Shown here: positions 58,226 through 64,000 of the stretch, in pieces
Numbering within the stretch: the stretch's first letter is position 1
Layout of the letters: each line of letters opens with the position of its first letter
NCBI GenBank assembly: GCA_036503775.1
Contig: DASXWH010000269.1
Coordinates: forward strand, 7,628 to 71,627
DNA: 64,000 nucleotides
Direction: 5' to 3'
DNA from: Ohtaekwangia sp036503775
GTDB taxonomy: Bacteria; Bacteroidota; Bacteroidia; Cytophagales; Cyclobacteriaceae
Notes under the pieces: generated by a model
What the model was told of the DNA's origin: nothing
Databases searched by the model: none
What the model saw: the letters and a program-made list of their open reading frames with translations, nothing else
Translations under genes and position numbers: made by a program

Positions 58226-59256
58226 TCACGGAAATGATTCCATCCCTGAGCTGTTAATGGAACGATCGTTCCCTGCTTGCTGATCATCACATTCTGATCT
58301 TTCAGTTCATGTACATAACCGATGAAATGAATGTCGGGATGATTTTTTATTTTTTCATGATCAGCCTGACTGATGGTGAAAAGCAATTCATAGTCTTCAC
58401 CGCCATTCAAGGCACAGGTTATCGGATCCAGATTAAAATCTACTGCCGTTTGAAAGGCAAGCTGATCGATCGGGATTTTATCTTCGAACACGCGCATACC
58501 GGCACCGGAATTCCGGGAAAGGTGTAAGAGTTCAGAAGCGAGGCCATCCGAAATATCGATCATGGATGTGGGCTTTATGCCGAGTTCCTCCAGCTCAAAA
58601 ATAATATCAGCACGTGCTTCCGGTTTTAACTGGCGTCCTACCATGTATTCAAAGCTCTCCAGATTTGGCTGCATGTGGGGATCAGTTAAAAAGACCTGCT
58701 TCTCACGTTCCAGTACTTGCAAGCCAACAAAAGCGGCACCGAGATCTCCGGTTACACAGATGATGTCATTGGGTTTCGCTCCACTGCGGTAAACCACTTT
58801 ATCTTTTTTTACACGGCCCATTACCGTGATGGAAATAACCAATCCGGATCCGGATGATGTTGTATCACCACCTACCAGGTCAACCTGATAATTTTCGCAT
58901 GCTGCCCGAATACCCTGATAGAGTGCATCAATGGCTTCCACTGAGAACCGGTTTGTGATCGCTATGCCTACGGTGATCTGTTCTGCCTTTCCATTCATGG
59001 CAGCGATATCCGAAACATTGACGGCAACGGCTTTGTAACCGAGGTGTTGTAACGGAACATAAGCGAGATCAAAGTGTGGACCTTCTACCAACATGTCGGT
59101 AGAGATCAAGACATAGTCATCACCGGCATCAATTACGGCAGCGTCATCACCAATACCTTTAATAGAGGATCTGTTAGAAAGCGTTACGTTTTTGCTAATC
59201 CGGTCAATAAGGCCGAATTCACCCAATTGACTTATCTCTGATCTGTTTTCGCTCAT
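58222..59256 (-). CDS. thiL: Thiamine-monophosphate kinase
   Basis: ATG 59256 (MSENRSEISQLGEFGLIDRI) is chosen: an ATG at 59307 would start inside a promoter match. The 344-residue product has the ThiL motifs IGDDAAVIDAGDDYVLISTDMLVEGPHFD at the N-terminus, AVNVSDIAAMNGKAEQITVGIAI, LVGGDTTSS, ITVMGRV, and CALNGGEDYELLFTIS near the C-terminus. It phosphorylates thiamine monophosphate with ATP to form the cofactor thiamine diphosphate. Confidence 0.94.
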   Translation of the reverse strand: MSENRSEISQLGEFGLIDRISKNVTLSNRSSIKGIGDDAAVIDAGDDYVLISTDMLVEGPHFDLAYVPLQHLGYKAVAVNVSDIAAMNGKAEQITVGIAITNRFSVEAIDALYQGIRAACENYQVDLVGGDTTSSGSGLVISITVMGRVKKDKVVYRSGAKPNDIICVTGDLGAAFVGLQVLEREKQVFLTDPHMQPNLESFEYMVGRQLKPEARADIIFELEELGIKPTSMIDISDGLASELLHLSRNSGAGMRVFEDKIPIDQLAFQTAVDFNLDPITCALNGGEDYELLFTISQADHEKIKNHPDIHFIGYVHELKDQNVMISKQGTIVPLTAQGWNHFRE

Positions 59257-59304
59257 ATCGAAAATGAAATCGCTATTTAGCGTCTCATGTGCTTGTTTGT
59301 CCTG

Positions 59305-59312
59305 CAAAAGTA
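59305..59312 (-). promoter_or_regulatory. Candidate -7 box of the thiL promoter
   Basis: On the minus strand the sequence TACTTTTG matches TAnnTTTG. Transcription would begin about 40 bases before the chosen start ATG 59256, consistent with rejecting the longer start at 59307. A clear TTG at -33 is lacking (CTG at that distance). Confidence 0.5.
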
Positions 59313-59383
59313 AGATTATGCTCGAATATGGCAGATTTACTTTCTAATTTAGAGGTAATTATGCACCCTAAATTCTTTTTGCG

Positions 59384-59542
59384 ATGAGAAAGCTATTGGT
59401 TCTTGTTGTTATGGTGTTGCTTGCGGCTGCCTGCAGCTCGTCCAAACCCTACTACAAAACAAAGGAAGGGAAGAAGAAGCAAAAGTATTACAATGACATT
59501 CAGTATGGTGGCAAGAGCGCCAGCCAGATGAAGAAGCCTTGA
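59384..59542 (+). CDS. Small lipoprotein
   Basis: A 52-residue reading frame with a lipoprotein signal: MRKLLVLVVMVLLAAAC, lipobox LAAAC (Cys17), then SSSKPYYKTKEGKKKQKYY and a polar tail. The mature part is basic and lysine-rich, and too short for a domain. It lies between thiL and the epimerase on the opposite strand to both. Lipoproteins of this size with KKKQKYYN-type tails are known in Bacteroidota but not characterised. Confidence 0.75.
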   Translation: MRKLLVLVVMVLLAAACSSSKPYYKTKEGKKKQKYYNDIQYGGKSASQMKKP

Positions 59543-59555
59543 TCCTCCGTTTGAT

Positions 59556-59957
59556 TTATTTTATTTCCTGACAGAGTTCAATCAATACCCCCTGGGTAGA
59601 TTTGGGATGCAGGAAGCATATCTGTTTGTTGTCAGCTCCTTTTTTAGGTTCCGAATTGATAAGTTCAAATCCTTTATCGCGGTATTCGTCAATACTTTTT
59701 GAAATGTTCTCCACTTCAAAGGCGAGGTGATGAATGCCTTCTCCCCGTTTAGCAATAAATTTGGCAATGGCCGAATCTTCACGTGTGGCTTCCAGCAATT
59801 CAATTTTCACTCCGGAAACCTGAAAGAAGGAGGTTCGTACACCCTCGGATTCAACAGACTCTACCTTGTAGTGCGCTGTGCCCAGTAAACGGGCAAAAAG
59901 CTGATTGGCTTCATCCATATTCTTTACCGCGATACCGATATGCTCCAGTTTTTCCAT
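59556..59957 (-). CDS. mce: Methylmalonyl-CoA epimerase
   Basis: A 133-residue glyoxalase-fold (VOC) protein. Metal ligands fit the family: H6 (LEHIGIAV), Q47 (FFQVSG), H76/H77 (GEGIHHLAFEV) and E127 (GVLIELCQE). It interconverts R- and S-methylmalonyl-CoA for the propionate/succinate route. Length is normal. No mutase gene is adjacent. The sequence between its start and the plus-strand Fe-S carrier gene contains a possible TAnnTTTG box on the plus strand. Confidence 0.93.
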   Translation of the reverse strand: MEKLEHIGIAVKNMDEANQLFARLLGTAHYKVESVESEGVRTSFFQVSGVKIELLEATREDSAIAKFIAKRGEGIHHLAFEVENISKSIDEYRDKGFELINSEPKKGADNKQICFLHPKSTQGVLIELCQEIK

Positions 59958-60057
59958 AATTGTTACCTTTGTAGTTCAAAGAAGAAACTTTTTGCTGAAA
60001 TCGGAAGTTTTGCATTTGAAACTTTACATAGGGATCGTTTAAATCCTATTCATAAAC

Positions 60058-60384
60058 ATGATACAGGTTACTGAAAAAGCCAAAGAAAGAATTGCAGCCT
60101 TACGCATTGAGGAAGGAAAATCTCCTGAACACAACATCCGTGTTTCGGTTAAGGGTGGGGGATGTTCAGGTTTGATGTATGACCTGGGTTTTGACGATAC
60201 AATCAACGCGGCAGACCAGGTGTTTGAAGACAAAGGTGTAAAAATACTGGTCGACAAGAAGAGCTTGCTTTACCTGTTGGGTACTATCCTCGATTTTTCA
60301 GACGGACTGAACGGAAAAGGCTTTCAGTTCATTAATCCGAATGCTACCCGCACCTGCGGATGTGGCGAAAGCTTCTCGGTTTAA
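60058..60384 (+). CDS. A-type iron-sulfur cluster carrier (IscA/ErpA family)
   Basis: A 108-residue protein with the three cysteines of the HesB/IscA family: C36 (GGGCSGLMYDLGF), C100 and C102 (TRTCGCGESF), which hold a [2Fe-2S] or [4Fe-4S] cluster for transfer. VKGGGCSG and DFSDGLNGKGFQFINPNA are typical. It helps assemble Fe-S clusters on target proteins; other SUF/ISC genes are not in the window. A terminator follows. Confidence 0.93.
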   Translation: MIQVTEKAKERIAALRIEEGKSPEHNIRVSVKGGGCSGLMYDLGFDDTINAADQVFEDKGVKILVDKKSLLYLLGTILDFSDGLNGKGFQFINPNATRTCGCGESFSV

Positions 60385-60408
60385 CGATTGCAAAATGGCA
60401 TATGCATA

Positions 60409-60431
60409 AAGCACCTCAGGGTGCTTTTTTG
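60409..60431 (+). terminator. Terminator after the Fe-S carrier gene
   Basis: AAGCACC (60409-60415) pairs with GGTGCTT (60420-60426) with a four-base loop, and a T-rich run follows to 60431. It lies 24 bases after the stop. Confidence 0.85.
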
Positions 60432-60489
60432 TTTTAAAGCCTTCTCAACTTATGCCAAGACGGCTCACCTTTAATCCGCTAATAATTCC

Positions 60490-60497
60490 TACTTTTG
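60490..60497 (+). promoter_or_regulatory. Candidate -7 box of the lepA promoter
   Basis: TACTTTTG at 60490-60497 matches TAnnTTTG; the -33 region reads TTT with an 18-base spacer (only a weak TTG). Transcription would start near 60504, before the chosen lepA start 60527 and after the longer ATG at 60452. Confidence 0.5.
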
Positions 60498-60526
60498 CAA
60501 TCCAAAATTCTGAGGAACAGACGGGT

Positions 60527-62311
60527 ATGGAGAACATCCGCAATTTTTGCATCATCGCACACATCGACCATGGTAAGAGTACACTGGCAGACAGGCTGTT
60601 AGAGTTCACAGGAACCCTTAACGAACGCCAAATGGAAGCCCAGGTACTGGACAATATGGACCTGGAAAAGGAGAAGGGCATTACTATCAAGGCCCACGCC
60701 ATCCAGATGAACTATAAACTGGACGGAAAAGAGTATATCCTGAACCTGATCGATACTCCGGGCCACGTTGACTTTTCTTATGAAGTTTCCCGTGCAATTG
60801 CCGCGTGTGAGGGTGCTCTCCTGATTGTAGACGCCAGCCAGGGAATAGAAGCTCAAACGATCTCTAACCTGTACCTCGCGCTCGAACATAATCTGGAGAT
60901 CATTCCGGTCATGAATAAAATTGACCTGCCGCATGCCAATCCGGAAGTTGTAGCCGATGAAATCATTGATTTAATCGGGTGCAAACGCGAAGATATTTTA
61001 TCCGCCAGCGCAAAAGAAGGTAGGGGTATTCAGGAAATTCTGAACGCTATTGTAAGTCGTGTGAAGGCTCCCCAGGGAGATCCAAACGCACCGCTGCAGG
61101 CAATGATTTTCGACTCGGTCTTTAATTCATTCCGTGGTATTGAGATTTATTTCCGTGTCTTTAACGGGTCGATTAAAAAAGGACAAAAGGTAAAATTTAT
61201 CAGCACAGGTCAGGAATACGGTGCGGATGAAATTGGAATACTGAAGCTTGATAAAAAACCCTGCGATGAAATAAGCGCAGGAAATGTAGGGTATTTGATA
61301 TCCGGTATAAAAGTGGCTAAAGAAGTTCACGTTGGGGATACGATCACAGGCGCATCGAATCCCGGAGAATCACTTGGAGGATTCCAAAAAGTTAAACCCA
61401 TGGTATTTGCAGGTATCTATCCGGTGGATACTACAGAGTTTGAAGAGCTCCGTTCGTCCATGGAAAAACTTCAATTGAATGATGCATCATTGGTTTGGGA
61501 ACTTGAAACTTCTGCGGCATTAGGCTTTGGTTTCCGGTGTGGATTCCTCGGCATGCTGCATATGGAAATTATCCAGGAGCGGTTAGAGCGCGAGTTCAAC
61601 ATGACTGTGATTACCACTGTTCCCTCCGTGTCTTTCAAAGCATTTTTAACGGATGGTTCGGAAATTGAAATCAATGCACCTTCTGAAATGCCGGATCCAA
61701 CACGGATGAAGCATATTGAAGAGCCGTATATCCAGGCACAGATCATTTCGAAAGCAGAATACATTGGTCCTATTATTAACCTGTGTATTGATAAACGCGG
61801 ACAAATCAAAAATCAACATTACCTCACCACAGATCGTGTGGAGATGTCGTTTGAAATGCCGCTTTCTGAAATTGTATTTGATTTCTTCGATAAACTGAAG
61901 TCCATTTCACGTGGGTATGCTTCGTTGGATTACCATTTAATTGGTTTTCGTGAATCGGATATGGTGAAACTTGATGTGATGTTGAACGGTGATCCAGTAG
62001 ACGCATTGAGTGCCATTGTTCACCGGGGCAAATCGCAGGAGTGGGGCCGTAAGCTTTGTGAAAAGTTAAAAGAATTGATCCCGCGACAGATGTTTGAGAT
62101 TGCTATCCAGGCGGCCATCGGACAAAAAATTGTTGCGCGTGAGAACATCAGCGCGATCCGTAAAAACGTGATCGCAAAATGTTATGGTGGTGATATTTCG
62201 CGTAAACGGAAACTGTTGGAAAAGCAGAAGAAAGGTAAAAAGCGCATGCGCCAGGTTGGTAACGTTGAAATTCCGCAGGAAGCATTCATGGCCGTTCTGA
62301 AAATTGATTAA
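60527..62311 (+). CDS. lepA: Elongation factor 4 (LepA)
   Basis: ATG 60527 (MENIRNFCIIAHIDHGKST) gives 594 residues, the usual LepA length; a longer start at 60452 would lie upstream of the promoter match. Domains: GTPase (G1 AHIDHGKST, G3 DTPGH, G4 NKID), domain II, and the LepA-specific C-terminal domain (GYASLDYHLIGFRESDMVKLDV, VDALSAIVHRGKSQEWGRKLCEKLKELIPRQMFEIAIQAAIG). It binds ribosomes as a translational GTPase, acting in initiation or back-translocation. folD starts 15 bases after its stop. Confidence 0.96.
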   Translation: MENIRNFCIIAHIDHGKSTLADRLLEFTGTLNERQMEAQVLDNMDLEKEKGITIKAHAIQMNYKLDGKEYILNLIDTPGHVDFSYEVSRAIAACEGALLIVDASQGIEAQTISNLYLALEHNLEIIPVMNKIDLPHANPEVVADEIIDLIGCKREDILSASAKEGRGIQEILNAIVSRVKAPQGDPNAPLQAMIFDSVFNSFRGIEIYFRVFNGSIKKGQKVKFISTGQEYGADEIGILKLDKKPCDEISAGNVGYLISGIKVAKEVHVGDTITGASNPGESLGGFQKVKPMVFAGIYPVDTTEFEELRSSMEKLQLNDASLVWELETSAALGFGFRCGFLGMLHMEIIQERLEREFNMTVITTVPSVSFKAFLTDGSEIEINAPSEMPDPTRMKHIEEPYIQAQIISKAEYIGPIINLCIDKRGQIKNQHYLTTDRVEMSFEMPLSEIVFDFFDKLKSISRGYASLDYHLIGFRESDMVKLDVMLNGDPVDALSAIVHRGKSQEWGRKLCEKLKELIPRQMFEIAIQAAIGQKIVARENISAIRKNVIAKCYGGDISRKRKLLEKQKKGKKRMRQVGNVEIPQEAFMAVLKID

Positions 62312-62326
62312 CGTATTTTTCTGTAT

Positions 62327-63214
62327 ATGACCGAAACCACGACATACACGCTGATTGACGGAAAAAAAGTTTCTACCGATATCAAGGATGAAATTTCTCA
62401 GAAAGTCAATGAACGCAAACAGCTGAACAAGAAAGTTCCTCACCTGGCCATTATCCTCGTAGGCGATGACGGTGCGAGCCAGACGTATGTTGATAATAAA
62501 GTAAAGGCCTGCAAGTCGGTAGGATTTCACTACACAATGATGCGCTTTGCCGATACCATTTCAGAAGAAAAATTATTGAAACACATCGATCACGTAAACA
62601 ACGATGATGATGTGGATGGATTCATCGTTCAGCTTCCGTTGCCTGCACACATCTCTGTAGAGAAAGTAACCGAGAAGATCCGTTCCGATAAAGACGTGGA
62701 TGGTTTTACAAACCATAACTTCGGAAGTATCATTTCAAAGAATCCGTTGCTGATGCCCGCTACACCTTTTGGTGTGATGGAATTGCTTCGGAGATACAAT
62801 ATTGAAACAGAAGGCAAACATGCAGTAGTAGTAGGCGCGAGCCGTATCACCGGTGCACCTTTGAGCATGATGCTTACAGAACAAGGTCGTGCTACCGTTA
62901 CGATCTGTCATAAATTCACAAAAGACCTGGCAAGCTATACACGTGCTGCTGATATTTTATTGGTAGCAGTAGGTAAGCCCGGACTCATCACCGCAGATAT
63001 GGTGAAAGAAGGTGCCGTAGTGGTAGACATCGGAACGACCCGCGTGGAAGGTCCGCAGTTTAAAAACGGATGGGCTATTAAAGGTGACGTTGATTTCAAA
63101 GCGGTAGCTCCAAAGGCATCTTTCATAACACCAACACCTGGTGGAGTAGGCCCGATGACTATTGCATCACTGCTATTGAATACTTTGCGTGCTACTGAGC
63201 TTCAGCACCCCTAG
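62327..63214 (+). CDS. folD: Bifunctional methylenetetrahydrofolate dehydrogenase/cyclohydrolase
   Basis: A 295-residue enzyme of folate one-carbon metabolism. Motifs: GDDGASQTYVDNKVKACKSVG (catalytic lysine), DVDGFIVQLPLPAHI, KDVDGF, TPFGVMELLRRY, VVGASRITGAPLSMML (NADP-binding) and TPTPGGVGPMTIA. Length is normal. It probably shares a transcript with lepA. A long palindromic repeat follows. Confidence 0.96.
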   Translation: MTETTTYTLIDGKKVSTDIKDEISQKVNERKQLNKKVPHLAIILVGDDGASQTYVDNKVKACKSVGFHYTMMRFADTISEEKLLKHIDHVNNDDDVDGFIVQLPLPAHISVEKVTEKIRSDKDVDGFTNHNFGSIISKNPLLMPATPFGVMELLRRYNIETEGKHAVVVGASRITGAPLSMMLTEQGRATVTICHKFTKDLASYTRAADILLVAVGKPGLITADMVKEGAVVVDIGTTRVEGPQFKNGWAIKGDVDFKAVAPKASFITPTPGGVGPMTIASLLLNTLRATELQHP

Positions 63215-63215
63215 A

Positions 63216-63300
63216 GAAGTACGCCTGCCTGCCGGTAGGCAGGAGGTACGATTTACAAAGTACGATTGTATTCCTAATGACCATTGACCAATGACTTTTC
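63216..63300. repeat. Repeat cluster between folD and queE
   Basis: CCTGCCT (63224-63230) and AGGCAGG (63237-63243) form a strong GC-rich hairpin. GTACGATT then occurs twice (63246-63253 and 63260-63267), and near-tandem ATGACC / TTGACCAATGAC words follow. The hairpin resembles the dispersed CCTGCCTGCCGG-type palindromes found in several bacterial phyla. Confidence 0.6.
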
Positions 63301-63309
63301 CAAGTCCTA

Positions 63310-63951
63310 ATGCCTAAGGCCGTTATTGTGGAAACAAAACAAATAATATCACCAATGCAGCTTCCGTTGATGGAAGATTTTTACACCATTCAGGGGGAAG
63401 GGTGTTATCAGGGATATGCTGCTTACTTTATTCGCTTAGGCGGATGTGATGTAGGTTGTGTGTGGTGTGATGTAAAAGAATCGTGGGAAGCCTCTGGTCA
63501 TCCGCTGGTATCTGTTTCGGAAATGACTGCGAAGGCTAAAGCAAGCGGAACAGAAATTGTTGTGGTCACCGGAGGCGAACCCGTGATGTATGATCTCACG
63601 GAACTTACACGTTCCTTAAAACAGGAAGGACTACGAACGCATATTGAAACCTCTGGTGTGTATCCCTTAACGGGTGAATGGGATTGGGTTTGTTTCTCTC
63701 CGAAAAAATTCAAGACACCCGATGCTTCCATCTTTCCCAAAGCGCATGAATTGAAAGTGATCATCTTCAATAAAAGCGATTTTGCGTGGGCGGAAGAATT
63801 TGCGGATAAAGTAAATCCCGATTGTCAGTTGTTCCTTCAACCGGAATGGTCGAAGGAGAAAGAAATGCTGCCGCTGATCATTGACTATGTAAAATCCAAC
63901 CCCAAATGGCAGGTGTCGTTACAGGTTCATAAGTATATGAACATTCCATAG
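63310..63951 (+). CDS. queE: 7-carboxy-7-deazaguanine synthase
   Basis: A 213-residue radical SAM enzyme of queuosine synthesis that makes 7-carboxy-7-deazaguanine from carboxytetrahydropterin. The cluster motif is C46xxxC50xxC53 (GGCDVGCVWCD); GEGCYQGYAAYFIRLGGC and VVTGGEPVMYDLTELT are typical. A shorter start (ATG 63355) would still keep all motifs. QueC and QueD are not in the window. A partial gene may follow directly. Confidence 0.92.
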   Translation: MPKAVIVETKQIISPMQLPLMEDFYTIQGEGCYQGYAAYFIRLGGCDVGCVWCDVKESWEASGHPLVSVSEMTAKAKASGTEIVVVTGGEPVMYDLTELTRSLKQEGLRTHIETSGVYPLTGEWDWVCFSPKKFKTPDASIFPKAHELKVIIFNKSDFAWAEEFADKVNPDCQLFLQPEWSKEKEMLPLIIDYVKSNPKWQVSLQVHKYMNIP

Positions 63952-63960
63952 TGCGAAAGC

Positions 63961-64000
63961 ATGAACATTGCAGAGTTCACACAGCAAATGAATGCATGGG
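63961..64000 (+). CDS. Start of a further gene (truncated by window end)
   Basis: Nine bases after the queE stop an ATG opens a frame reading MNIAEFTQQMNAW up to the window end. The first residues look like a cytoplasmic protein, but the fragment is too short to identify. Spacing suggests it is in the queE transcript. Confidence 0.45.
   Translation, partial: MNIAEFTQQMNAW

Noticed and set aside
59257..59383. TPP riboswitch before thiL
   Set aside because: The region upstream of thiL contains a promoter match but no conserved TPP aptamer core such as CUGAGA with ACCUGA.
1..64000. CRISPR arrays, tRNA genes, rRNA genes, insertion sequences, prophage or integrase
   Set aside because: No regularly spaced repeats, cloverleaf, rRNA segments, transposases or integrases were seen on reading both strands.

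Overview
The window looks like chromosomal DNA of a free-living Bacteroidota bacterium, most likely of the Cytophagales type. The evidence is a protease with a C-terminal type IX secretion sorting domain, Bacteroidota-specific families (DUF4252, DUF4249, DUF4199, a BatA-type protein, an STN-domain TonB receptor), weak Shine-Dalgarno sequences, and several promoters of the TTG-N17-19-TAnnTTTG class. No tRNA, rRNA, CRISPR array, insertion sequence or prophage is visible. Coding density is high and no gene-free stretch exceeds 300 bases once the small lipoprotein at 59.4 kb is counted. Housekeeping genes (ssb, rny, zapA, pheT, radC, rpsT, thiL, lepA, folD, queE) are scattered among envelope and accessory genes.

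Layout. 0-2.7 kb: end of a vWA protein, then an ECF sigma factor, an overlapping probable anti-sigma protein and two DUF4252 proteins. 2.8-9.0 kb: an ABC exporter pair, a Tat-exported oxidoreductase, a SemiSWEET, a CDF-like transporter, DUF4269, an Hsp20-like protein and a serine hydrolase. 9.1-11.8 kb (minus strand): an operon of Zn-ribbon protein, P-loop sulfotransferase-like protein, class IV aminotransferase and HNH endonuclease. 11.9-17.8 kb: ssb and a 1784-residue secreted subtilase. 18.0-27.7 kb (plus strand): BatA-type protein, a dihydroorotase-like pseudoenzyme, two DUF4199 membrane proteins, two family 2 glycosyltransferases, a SPOR/OmpA protein, a bestrophin-like channel and a TPR protein. 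27.7-36.2 kb (minus): a tight six-gene operon (exported protein, TonB receptor, DUF4249 lipoprotein, MG2/plug-like protein, MFS transporter, broken GNAT). 36.4-44.3 kb (minus): rny, zapA, a coiled-coil protein, pheT, a DUF1684/serine hydrolase pair, radC, rpsT. 44.4-57 kb: peptidases, a GAF/PAS membrane sensor, a thiol-redox protein, SRPBCC/GyrI, DUF2071, pepP, a TonB-C protein, RidA, an amidohydrolase, TerB. 57-64 kb: ACP phosphodiesterase-like, thiL, a small lipoprotein, methylmalonyl-CoA epimerase, an A-type Fe-S carrier, lepA, folD, queE.

The most interesting items: (1) the sulfotransferase-like and aminotransferase genes at 9.7-11.4 kb look like the two halves of a fused plant 'branched-chain aminotransferase-like' protein, which predicts a joint and so far unexplained reaction; (2) the subtilase carries three copies of one Ig-like module, two of which are split at the same point by large unrelated inserts; (3) the dihydroorotase homologue has lost its metal ligands; (4) a GNAT gene is broken by what looks like an 8-nt deletion; (5) an ECF sigma gene has a GTAAC-N16-CGTC self-promoter candidate; (6) a terminator-like hairpin lies in the predicted pheT leader; (7) several short imperfect palindromes sit at gene boundaries. 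No complete novel defence or mobile system was found.
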